Assembly (NCBI GenBank): GCA_003131625.1
Contig: PKVY01000137.1
Span: 1-48,055, forward strand
Source: Acidobacterium sp.
GTDB taxonomy: Bacteria > Acidobacteriota > Terriglobia > Terriglobales > Acidobacteriaceae
DNA: 48,055 nucleotides
Direction of reading: 5' to 3'
The notes under the pieces are model-generated. The model made no database searches and was not told the DNA's origin. It worked only from the letters and a program-made list of their open reading frames with translations. Below are positions 1 to 7,041 of this stretch, in pieces (within the stretch, counting starts at the first letter, position 1; each line of letters opens with the position of its first letter). A program made the translations under genes and the position numbers.

Positions 1-56
1 GGAGTTCACCCTTAACCGCTGTCCTCTCTTGCACGCCGGACAGATGATGACTCCTG
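1..56 (+). promoter_or_regulatory. Fluoride riboswitch (crcB motif), 5' end cut by window edge
   Basis: The first bases match the conserved core of the fluoride-sensing crcB RNA motif: GGAGTTC at 1-7, TTAACCGCTG at 12-21 and GATGATGACTCCT at 43-55. A perfect 6-bp stem pairs CTGTCC (19-24) with GGACAG (38-43), and GGAG (1-4) can pair with CTCC (51-54) to form the pseudoknotted core. The few bases expected 5' of GGAG are outside the window. A small hairpin (ACAGG 57-61 with CCTGT 66-70) follows at once and may be part of the expression platform. No clear U-tract follows, so translational control is as likely as transcriptional. The next genes are a small membrane ORF, crcB and DUF190 genes, which is the expected context. 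Known of the class: binding fluoride turns downstream fluoride-resistance genes on. The motif match is seen; the mode of control is inferred. Confidence 0.87.
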
Positions 57-122
57 ACAGGGAATCCTGTTGCGGAGACGTGTCCCGGCGCGATCCCTGA
101 AAACTAACTGCGGAGCAGGTCC

Positions 123-275
123 ATGACAAACGCGTGGATTCTCGCGGCTTTGTGGGTAGGGTTGGCGCTGGTGGCCACGTTGCCGACAACGCTGATTTTG
201 CACCTGGAAGACGAAATCGCCGTTCTAAGAAACTGGGGAACGGAAGAACAGAACCCGATAACACAGAGAGCATAA
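123..275 (+). CDS. Small 50-aa single-span membrane protein of the fluoride operon
   Basis: A 50-codon ORF begins with ATG at 123 behind a purine-rich GGAGCAGG (112-119) and ends with TAA at 273-275, 11 bases before the crcB start. The peptide has a short polar N-terminus (MTNA), one hydrophobic stretch at about residues 4-27 long enough to cross the membrane, then an acidic and polar tail (LEDE, EEQNP). It sits between the fluoride riboswitch and crcB, so it should be induced by fluoride with them. I do not recognise a family. It could be a small partner of the Fluc channel, a stress peptide, or a leader ORF whose translation affects crcB. The ribosome-binding site, the transmembrane profile and the exact fit between riboswitch and crcB support a real gene; its function is unknown. 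Confidence 0.62.
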   Translation: MTNAWILAALWVGLALVATLPTTLILHLEDEIAVLRNWGTEEQNPITQRA

Positions 276-286
276 AAGGAGGAGGA

Positions 287-664
287 TTGCAGAAATACCT
301 GCTCATCGCGCTGGGCGGCGCACTGGGCTCGATTGCCCGATACTGGGTCGGCGCCACGGTGACGAATCGACTGGGAACGAGGTTCCCCTATGGAACGCTG
401 GTGATCAATCTCACCGCGTGTGTGATCATCGGATTTGCGCTGACGTTTCTGGGCAAGCGGGCTGGGATGAGTTCCGCATGGCGCTACCTGGTTCCGGTGG
501 GATTCGTGGGAGCCTACAGTACGTTCTCCACCTATGAGTGGGAGACGCTGTCGCTGTTGCAGACGGGCGGGTTCCCAACGGCGGCGCTTTATGCATTCGG
601 CAGCCTGATTCTGGGACTGGCCGCGGTGTGGTGCGGCATGCTGGCCGCGGAGTTTCTGTCGTGA
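287..664 (+). CDS. crcB: Fluoride-specific ion channel CrcB/Fluc
   Basis: This 125-residue protein exports fluoride passively as a dual-topology dimer in the inner membrane. The family signatures are all present: GGALGSIARY near residue 10, GTLVINLTACVIIGF near 43-57, and GFVGAYSTFSTYEWE near 75-90, which holds the pore-lining STFST stretch and the central sodium-site region. Four transmembrane helices fit the length, which is typical of CrcB. The start is TTG at 287, chosen because an excellent AAAGGAGGAGG lies just before it (275-285) and because it gives the usual N-terminus (xQKYLLIALGGALG). An in-frame ATG at 134 would add 51 foreign residues overlapping the small membrane ORF. The second gene of the riboswitch operon; DUF190 genes follow after 22 bases. 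Confidence 0.95.
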   Translation: MQKYLLIALGGALGSIARYWVGATVTNRLGTRFPYGTLVINLTACVIIGFALTFLGKRAGMSSAWRYLVPVGFVGAYSTFSTYEWETLSLLQTGGFPTAALYAFGSLILGLAAVWCGMLAAEFLS

Positions 665-686
665 AAGCGCGTGAGAAGGAGAATCT

Positions 687-1427
687 ATGCTGACCACCGG
701 AAAGGCGCTGAAGGTTTCGATCACGGTGAGCGAAGGATCGAGGTATCACGGAGCGTCGGCCTATGCGAGCATCCTCGACTTCCTTTTCTATCGCGGCGTG
801 AGCGGCGCGACGGTTCTGAAAGGGATTGCCGGATTCGGCGCGGATCACCATCTGCACTCGTCGAGCGTGGTGGAGGTGTCGGACAAGCTGCCCATCCGCA
901 TTGAGTTTGTCGAGACGCGAGAGAAGGTAAATGAGCTGCTGGGAAAGCTGGAGGAGATGGCCGGCACGGGGCTGATCGAAGTGCAGGAAACCTCGGTGGC
1001 CAAAGCTCCGCAGCTTTCGAAGCAGAAGAAGCCAGCTCCGGAGCACATGAAGATGGAGGGCAAGGCGCGGCTGATGCGGATCTACGTAGGCGAGTCGGAC
1101 CGCTGGCAGGATAAGCCGCTGCACGAGGCTCTGGTGCACGCGATGCGCGCCAACGATATCGCCGGCGTGACCGTGTATCGGGGCCTCCTCGGTTACGGGG
1201 CGCATCGGCGCGTGCACAAAGACAGGCCGCTGCACCTTTCGAAGGACGCATCGATTATGCTGTCGGCGATCGATACGGAGGACAAGCTGAAGGCATTTCT
1301 GCCGGTCGTGGACCAGATGGTGCAGGAAGGGCTGGTGGTATTGTCGGACGTGGACATCGTGAAGTATTCCTGGCGCGCGACAGACCAGGAAGCCGCGCCC
1401 CCGGTTGGCGGAGCCAACGGTCTGTGA
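687..1427 (+). CDS. Tandem DUF190-domain protein (PII-like fold), fluoride operon
   Basis: A 246-residue soluble protein made of two DUF190 domains. The first covers about residues 1-105 (ALKVSITVSEGSRYHG..., GASAYASILDFLFYRGVSGATVLKGIAGFG), the second about 120-232 (ARLMRIYVGESDRWQDKPLHE..., GVTVYRGLLGYGAHRR). A lysine-rich linker near 108-122 joins them. DUF190 proteins are small, resemble the PII signalling fold, and are often found beside crcB or under fluoride riboswitches; their biochemical role is not established. The second domain is clearly closer to the single-domain protein encoded next than to the first domain, which suggests duplication of a domain within this operon. The ATG at 687 follows GAAGGAG with good spacing. 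It is likely cotranscribed with crcB. Confidence 0.88.
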   Translation: MLTTGKALKVSITVSEGSRYHGASAYASILDFLFYRGVSGATVLKGIAGFGADHHLHSSSVVEVSDKLPIRIEFVETREKVNELLGKLEEMAGTGLIEVQETSVAKAPQLSKQKKPAPEHMKMEGKARLMRIYVGESDRWQDKPLHEALVHAMRANDIAGVTVYRGLLGYGAHRRVHKDRPLHLSKDASIMLSAIDTEDKLKAFLPVVDQMVQEGLVVLSDVDIVKYSWRATDQEAAPPVGGANGL

Positions 1428-1440
1428 CGGAGATCGGACG

Positions 1441-1782
1441 ATGAAGGAACAGTTCGAGGCTCGGCTGCTGCGCATCTATTTCGGCGAAAGCGACAAGTGG
1501 CAGGGCAAGCCGCTGCACGAGGCGATCCTGGCGAAGTGCCTGGAGCTGGGGATGGCGAACGCCGTCGTGTATCGAGGCGTTGAGGGCTACGGAAGCAGCA
1601 CCCGGATTCATCGCGCCAGCCTCTGGAGGCTGTCGCGAGACGCTCCGATAATGGTGAGCATCATCGACACCGAGGCGCAGATTGGCAAGCTGATTCCCTC
1701 CCTGGACGCGATGGTCGGCGAGGGGCTGATCGTGATGTCGAAAGTGGACGTGACGCGCTACACGCGTGCCGAGAGCGCGTGA
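1441..1782 (+). CDS. Single DUF190-domain protein, fluoride operon
   Basis: A 113-residue protein consisting of one DUF190 domain (LLRIYFGESDKWQGKPLHEA at about 7-26, AVVYRGVEGYG near 41-51, PIMVSIIDTEAQI near 67-79). It lies 13 bases after the tandem DUF190 gene and is the last gene of the fluoride operon. Its sequence closely parallels the second domain of the upstream protein: the same GESD-W-KPLHEA core and the same ending around V-D-V/I-x-x-Y. A PII-like fold and a signalling or regulatory role are known or suspected for the family, but no reaction can be assigned. The stop codon lies 19 bases from the stop of the opposing ADOP permease gene, with no obvious terminator in the gap. Confidence 0.87.
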   Translation: MKEQFEARLLRIYFGESDKWQGKPLHEAILAKCLELGMANAVVYRGVEGYGSSTRIHRASLWRLSRDAPIMVSIIDTEAQIGKLIPSLDAMVGEGLIVMSKVDVTRYTRAESA

Positions 1783-1801
1783 GCCTCGGCGAACTGCTGG
1801 C

Positions 1802-4504
1802 CTATTCCGAACGCAGCGCCCGCATCGGATCGACTGAGGCCGCGCGACGAGCAGGCACATAGCAGGCCAGCAGTGCGACGCACATGAGGACGACGATGAC
1901 GCCGATCATGGTCAGCGGATCCCAGGGACGAACCCCGTAGATGATCGAGGATTTTTCCACGGAGATGCTGGCCATGAGGCGCGTGACGATCAGAGCTGCG
2001 ACCGTGCCTGCGCCCACGCCGATGCCGGCCAGGGTGGCGCCCCGTTTCAGCACCCACGCCAAAACATTGCCGCGGTCGGCGCCGAGCGCCATGCGGATCG
2101 CCATTTCCTGCGTGCGCTGGCTGACGAGGTAAGAGATGACGCCGTAGAGGCCCACACTGGCGAGCAGAAGAGCCAGGGCCGCGAATGCGCCCAGCAGGAT
2201 CATGGAGAAGCGGCGCGCGGCCAGCGTGTCGGCGATGACGGCGTCCATGGTTTGGGCTCCGTACGCTACCTGCTGCAGGTTCATCTGGCGCAGAGCGCTT
2301 TGAATATCCGGAAAAATCGTGTCGGCATGGTTGGCGCGGATGACGATATCGGAGGTGAATCCTGATGCGGGAATGCCATCTCCGCCATTGACCTGTGCGT
2401 ACGAACGATAGATCTGCGCGTGCAGTGGGAAGCCGGCATCGTTGTCGAGGCCCCATTGCATGATGTGCCCAACCACGCCGACGACGGTCGCCTTCTGGTC
2501 AGGATCGGAAAGGTTAAGAATTTGTCCGAGAGGGTTCGCGTCGCCGAAGAACTGGTGAGCAAAGTCTTCATCGATCACAGCAACCGGCGGAGATTTCTCG
2601 CGATCAGCGTCGGTGACGAAGCGGCCGCGTACGAGGGCGATGCGCATGACCTTCAAATAATCCGGCTCAATCATGTAACGCAGAGCCCAGTGCATGTCGT
2701 TTTCGTCGGAGGGTTTTGGCTCGTTCTGTAGCCAGAAAAGCTCCTCGTCGTCGTCGCCGGTCATGGGGACGGAGCCGTCGACAAACGAAACCGCGCTGAT
2801 CCCGGAAACGCCTGCAATGCGGCGATCGACTTCATGAACCCAGGCAATCGCACCCTCGGGCGTTGCGGTCGCCGGTGAGTACGGCACCGACAGGCTGAAC
2901 CGGAGAATGCCCTTCGGCTGAAAGCCGGGATCGGTGCGGGAGAGCGCAACCAGGCTGCGGATCATCAGTCCGGCGCCGGCGAGCAGGATGAGAGCAGCGG
3001 CCATTTCGAAGATGACGAGCCAGTCCTGCGCGCGATGGCGCGTGCCACTGGCGCCGCGGCCGCCTTCCCTCAGCGTGTTCTGTGGCTGCTGAGCGGAGAC
3101 TCTCCATGCTGGAAGCATGCCGAAGAAGATACCCACCGCGAAGGAGAGGAGAAAGGTAAAGCAAAGAACGAGTGGGCTGAGATGGATTTGCGAGGCGCGC
3201 GGCAGCGCAGCGGGGGCAAGCTTGAGGGCGGCGCCGGTTCCCCATGCGGCGAGCGCGAGGCCGAATGCGCCCCCGGCCAGAGCAAGGAGCGTGCTTTCGG
3301 TGAGCAGCTGCCGGATGATGCGCGTGCGGCCGGCGCCGAGGGCGAGACGAACGGCGAATTCCTGAGCGCGAGCGTTAGAGCGAGCCAGCATGAGGTTGGC
3401 GACGTTGACGCAGGCGATGAGAAGGACGAAGCCGACTGCCCCTAAAAGCACCAGGAGGATCGGCTGAACGGAGCCGACGATCGCCTCGCGCAGAGGCCTG
3501 ATACTGGCGCTCAGGCCGTGGTCGTCCTCAGGGTAGACGGCGGCGAGATGGCGGGAGACCGTGTCCATATCGGCGCGGGCCTGGGCGAGGGTGACGCCGG
3601 GTTTCAGTCGCGCAACGCCGTGGATGCCGAGGCCTGCGCCGCGGATTGTGAGGGCCGTGTTAGGCCACTGGCCGATGGGGAGGTAGATATCTTCGGCTCT
3701 GAAGGGGCCGAGGCGAAGATCGAAAGTCCGGGGAATAACGCCGACAATCGTGAAGCTGCGACCGTCGAGGATCAGGGAACGGCCGAGGACATGGGGATCG
3801 GAGCCGAATTTGCGGGCCCAGAAGCCCTGGCCGATGATGACAATGGGGCCGCGGCCGATTTCATCCTCGCCGGAAGCAAAGAGCCTGCCCAAAACCGGGC
3901 TGACGCCGAGCACAGAGAGAATATCGGAGGAGACGTAGTTGCCGTGGACGCGTTCGTTGTCGCCCGTGCCGGTGAGGAGAAAACCGCGGGACCGAAAGAT
4001 GGCGAGCGCGGTGAAGCTCCGGTTGTCGCGCTGCCAGTCGCGGAAGTTGGGATAAGAGACGGAGCCGGTCTCGAAATTCGGTTTGGCGGCATCGACGGCG
4101 ACGAGTTCTTCGGGATGGGGCAAAGCGATGGGGTGCAGCAGCACGGTGTTCACGATGGAGAACAGCGCGGTGTTGACGCCGATGCCCAGCGCTAGCGTGA
4201 TGACCACGACCGCTGTAAATCCGGGCGATTTGCGCAGCTGGCGCAGTGCGAAGCGGAGGTCCTGCAGCAGGTATTCGAACCAGGGCAGCGTGTTCCGTTC
4301 CCGCATCGTCTGTTGCGTCTGCTCCATGCCGCCAAGTTGAATGAGCGCCCGACGACGAGCCTCTTCACGAGTCATCCCGGCGCGGAGATTGTCCTCCATG
4401 TGCATCTGGAGATGGCTCTCCAGCTCGGCGGCGATTTCGTGGTTCGCGCGCCGCGCGCCGAACAGGCCACCAAGGCGAATCCACATCGCTCGAAGGGTGC
4501 GCAT
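1802..4504 (-). CDS. ADOP-type duplicated FtsX/MacB-like ABC permease
   Basis: A 900-residue inner-membrane protein of the acidobacterial duplicated orphan permease family. The N-terminus (about 1-80) is a soluble, Arg/Glu-rich segment with ELESHLQMHMEDNLRAGM, typical of ADOP proteins. It is followed by two MacB_PCD plus FtsX units: TM near 95-115, FtsX helices near 345-470, a second TM near 500-520, and the last FtsX core near 765-890, which contains the conserved SQRTQEMAIRMALGA and ends in ASVDPMRALRSE. No ATPase is encoded here, as is usual for the family. The start is ATG at 4502-4504, which overlaps the TGA of padR by one base; a TTG one codon earlier is possible. Substrate unknown; export of drugs, lipids or peptides is a guess. 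Confidence 0.93.
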   Translation of the reverse strand: MRTLRAMWIRLGGLFGARRANHEIAAELESHLQMHMEDNLRAGMTREEARRRALIQLGGMEQTQQTMRERNTLPWFEYLLQDLRFALRQLRKSPGFTAVVVITLALGIGVNTALFSIVNTVLLHPIALPHPEELVAVDAAKPNFETGSVSYPNFRDWQRDNRSFTALAIFRSRGFLLTGTGDNERVHGNYVSSDILSVLGVSPVLGRLFASGEDEIGRGPIVIIGQGFWARKFGSDPHVLGRSLILDGRSFTIVGVIPRTFDLRLGPFRAEDIYLPIGQWPNTALTIRGAGLGIHGVARLKPGVTLAQARADMDTVSRHLAAVYPEDDHGLSASIRPLREAIVGSVQPILLVLLGAVGFVLLIACVNVANLMLARSNARAQEFAVRLALGAGRTRIIRQLLTESTLLALAGGAFGLALAAWGTGAALKLAPAALPRASQIHLSPLVLCFTFLLSFAVGIFFGMLPAWRVSAQQPQNTLREGGRGASGTRHRAQDWLVIFEMAAALILLAGAGLMIRSLVALSRTDPGFQPKGILRFSLSVPYSPATATPEGAIAWVHEVDRRIAGVSGISAVSFVDGSVPMTGDDDEELFWLQNEPKPSDENDMHWALRYMIEPDYLKVMRIALVRGRFVTDADREKSPPVAVIDEDFAHQFFGDANPLGQILNLSDPDQKATVVGVVGHIMQWGLDNDAGFPLHAQIYRSYAQVNGGDGIPASGFTSDIVIRANHADTIFPDIQSALRQMNLQQVAYGAQTMDAVIADTLAARRFSMILLGAFAALALLLASVGLYGVISYLVSQRTQEMAIRMALGADRGNVLAWVLKRGATLAGIGVGAGTVAALIVTRLMASISVEKSSIIYGVRPWDPLTMIGVIVVLMCVALLACYVPARRAASVDPMRALRSE

Positions 4505-4845
4505 CAAGCCTCCTCAGCCGGAGAGAGAAAGCGCGCTACGATGGCGGTCGCCTGCTCCCAGTTGCGCGCTTCGCGCTCCAGCTGTTTCCTGCCAGCGCGC
4601 GTGAGCCGGTAGAACTTTGCCTTGCGGTTGTTGTCCGAGGTGCCCCACTCCGACTCGATTGCGCCTTCCTGCTCGAGTTTCAGAAGTGCGGGATAAAGCG
4701 TGCCGTAATTCAGAGCCAGCCGATTGCCGCTGGTCTGCTCGATGCGCCGCGCGATGCCGTACCCGTGCTGCGGACCCATACTTTCCAGCGTTTTCAGTAC
4801 CATCAGGGCTAGGGTGCCCTGCCAGACATCGGTTTTGTCTCCCAT
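4504..4845 (-). CDS. PadR-family transcriptional regulator paired with ADOP permease
   Basis: A 113-residue winged-helix regulator. The PadR core is clear: WQGTLALMVLKTLESMGPQHGYGIARRIEQ (about residues 8-37, shown here only by its key words WQGTLALMVL and HGYGIARRI), LNYGTLYPALLKLEQEGAIESEW, then KFYRLTRAGRKQLE and a short C-terminal helix (WEQATAIVARFL). The start at 4845 is set by AGAGGAG eight bases upstream and matches the family N-terminus; in-frame ATGs further upstream would add 48 unrelated residues. Its TGA overlaps the permease ATG, so the two genes are translationally coupled. PadR proteins of this kind are known partners of ADOP permeases and normally repress their own operon. 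The 176-bp gap to the divergent GH105 gene must hold both promoters; I could not find a convincing operator there. Confidence 0.93.
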   Translation of the reverse strand: MGDKTDVWQGTLALMVLKTLESMGPQHGYGIARRIEQTSGNRLALNYGTLYPALLKLEQEGAIESEWGTSDNNRKAKFYRLTRAGRKQLEREARNWEQATAIVARFLSPAEEA

Positions 4846-5021
4846 AGACGCTCCTCTTGGTAGGCCATATGTAACACGATGATCTATGGGAAAGCAATAG
4901 GGCAAATGAAGAAAATTTGGGACACCGGTATTTCGCCTGGCGGTACAGAAACAAATCCGGAGCGCGACATTGGGCAGGAAATTCTGCAACCATACACATC
5001 GTGCCGTAAAGGCAGGTTCCG

Positions 5022-6986
5022 ATGATGAAGATGAGGTGGATGGTGTTTCGGACTAACGCGTTCTCTCCAGTGGTGTACTGTGCGGCTGCAATGTCGCTGG
5101 TTGCCAGCCTGCCCGCCGCGGCTCACGCGCAGCAGGCGCCGTGGTCGCAGCGCATGGCAGACACGACGATCAAGCGGTGGCCGGAGGGCCACTTCGCCCC
5201 CGCAGGCGCGCCGTGGCACTGGAATTACGAACTGGGCACCTTACTCGAAGGAATGGACGCGGCCTGGTACGGCTCGGCGAATGGCGATTATTTTCGCTAC
5301 GTGAAGAAATCTGTCGATCAGTTTGTTGGCGCCGACGGATCGATCTCGACCTATGACGCAAACGAGAATTCGCTGGACAACGTCCTGATGGGACGGCTGC
5401 TGCTGCTGCTCTACGGCGTGACGCAGGACAAGCGCTATTACAAAGCCGCGACGACGCTGCGGCAGCAGCTCGCCCAGCAGCCGAGGAATGCTTCGGGCGG
5501 ATTTTGGCACAAGAAGATCTATCCGAACCAGATGTGGCTGGATGGCCTTTATATGGCTGAGCCGTTTTATGCGGAATACGCGGCGGAGTTTCAGGAGCCG
5601 CAGGACTTCGCGGAGATCACGCGGCAGTTCGTGCTGATCGATCGGCACACGCGCGATGCAAAGACGGGGCTGCTGTATCACGGCTGGGACGAGACGAAAC
5701 AGCAGCCGTGGGCGAATCCGGAAACCGGCGATTCGCCGAGTCTCTGGGCGCGTGGCATGGGCTGGTACCTGATGGCGCTGGTGGATACGCTGTCGTGGTA
5801 TCCGGAGCATGATCCGGGAAGGGCGGAGCTGTTGGCGATTCTGCAGCGAACGGCCGCCGCGGTGGTGCGCTATCAGGATGGCGAGAGCGGGCTATGGTAT
5901 CAGGTGCTGGATAAACCAGGCGCAAAGGGGAATTATTTCGAGTCGTCAGCATCGTGCATGTTTACGTATGCGCTGGCGAAGGGAGTGCGGCTGGGATACT
6001 TGCCGCGCGCCTACGAACAGAACGCAGAGCGCGGCTGGCGTGGGATTCAGGCGCACTTTGTGCAGACCGCGGCCGACGGGAGCGTCACGCTGACCGGGAC
6101 CGTGAAGGTTGCGGGGCTGGGCGGCGCCGACCATCGCGACGGAAGCTATGCGTACTACACGTCCACGCCGGTGGTGAGCAACGATCCCAAAGGGGTGGGC
6201 GCCTTTCTGCTGGCTGCGAGCGAGATGGAGATGAGCGGCGCAACCTCTGGATTGGGGGAGACCGTTCTGTTGGACGCCTGGTACAACAGCCAAACGCGCA
6301 CGAATGCGGCGGGGCAGACGGAGCTCTTCCACTACAAGTGGGACGATTTTGCCAATTCCGGGTTTTCGCTGTTCGGCCATATCTGGCGCAGCCGCGGCGT
6401 GGAGACGAAAACGCTGACCACTGCTCCCACGGTGGAGAAGTTGCGCGGTGCACAGTTCTACATTATCGCTTCGCCGGACAATCCGTCGAAGACTCCCAAC
6501 CCGCATTACATGACGGCCGATGATGCGGACCAGATCGCGCAATGGGTGCGCGGTGGTGGCGTGCTGGTGATGATGGAGAACGATCCCGACAACGCGGATA
6601 TTCCGCATATGGATTTGCTGGCTGACAAGTTTGGTCTGCACTTCAACAACGTGCTGGTGCATCACGTCATCGACGACAACTTCGCCATGGGGCGCATCGA
6701 CCTGACCGTCGTGCCGGCGCCATTCAAGCGTCCACACGTTTTGTATATGAAGGACACCTGTTCCCTGACGCTGTCGCAGGACGCGGTTCCGGTGTTGCGC
6801 TACAACGGCGACCTGCTGATGGCCATGACAAGGTACGGGAAAGGGATGGTGTTCGCGGTGACCGATCCGTGGCTCTACAACGAGTACACTGACGGCCGCA
6901 AATTGCCGGCAGACTACGACAACTTCGCCGCAGGGAGCGAGCTGGTCCAGTGGCTGATTGATCAGCGCACGCACCTCCCACGCTAA
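5022..6986 (+). CDS. Secreted GH105/GH88-type unsaturated rhamnogalacturonyl hydrolase with C-terminal DUF4350-like domain
   Basis: A 654-residue secreted enzyme. The first 36 residues are a signal peptide ending PAAAHA before QQAP. The catalytic (alpha/alpha)6 barrel spans about 40-420 and resembles YteR/YesR: SLDNVLMGRLLLLLYGV around 118-134 and WLDGLYMAEPF around 172-182 carry the two aspartates (about Asp119 and Asp174) that drive hydration of the unsaturated galacturonyl residue. A second domain at about 465-650 (GAQFYIIASPDNPSK, IAQWVRGGGVLVMMEND, YGKGMVFAVTDPW) resembles the glutamine-amidotransferase-like DUF4350 module often attached to these enzymes. It removes unsaturated sugars left by pectate or rhamnogalacturonan lyases in the periplasm or outside. 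No sister pectin genes are adjacent. The start could be either of the two adjacent ATGs at 5022 and 5025. Confidence 0.88.
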   Translation: MMKMRWMVFRTNAFSPVVYCAAAMSLVASLPAAAHAQQAPWSQRMADTTIKRWPEGHFAPAGAPWHWNYELGTLLEGMDAAWYGSANGDYFRYVKKSVDQFVGADGSISTYDANENSLDNVLMGRLLLLLYGVTQDKRYYKAATTLRQQLAQQPRNASGGFWHKKIYPNQMWLDGLYMAEPFYAEYAAEFQEPQDFAEITRQFVLIDRHTRDAKTGLLYHGWDETKQQPWANPETGDSPSLWARGMGWYLMALVDTLSWYPEHDPGRAELLAILQRTAAAVVRYQDGESGLWYQVLDKPGAKGNYFESSASCMFTYALAKGVRLGYLPRAYEQNAERGWRGIQAHFVQTAADGSVTLTGTVKVAGLGGADHRDGSYAYYTSTPVVSNDPKGVGAFLLAASEMEMSGATSGLGETVLLDAWYNSQTRTNAAGQTELFHYKWDDFANSGFSLFGHIWRSRGVETKTLTTAPTVEKLRGAQFYIIASPDNPSKTPNPHYMTADDADQIAQWVRGGGVLVMMENDPDNADIPHMDLLADKFGLHFNNVLVHHVIDDNFAMGRIDLTVVPAPFKRPHVLYMKDTCSLTLSQDAVPVLRYNGDLLMAMTRYGKGMVFAVTDPWLYNEYTDGRKLPADYDNFAAGSELVQWLIDQRTHLPR

Positions 6987-6993
6987 AAGAAAT

Positions 6994-7023
6994 ACGCAGC
7001 CGGCCAGGACGAACCGGCTGCGT
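6994..7023. terminator. Strong hairpin between convergent genes (bidirectional terminator)
   Basis: A perfect 10-bp inverted repeat, ACGCAGCCGG (6994-7003) and CCGGCTGCGT (7014-7023), encloses a 10-base loop and lies 8 bases after the GH105 stop and 19 bases from the stop of the opposing htrA gene. It is followed by GTTGTTG on the plus strand and preceded by a run of A (rich in T on the minus transcript), so it can serve both genes. Confidence 0.8.
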
Positions 7024-7041
7024 TGTTGCGGGCTTCGCGAC

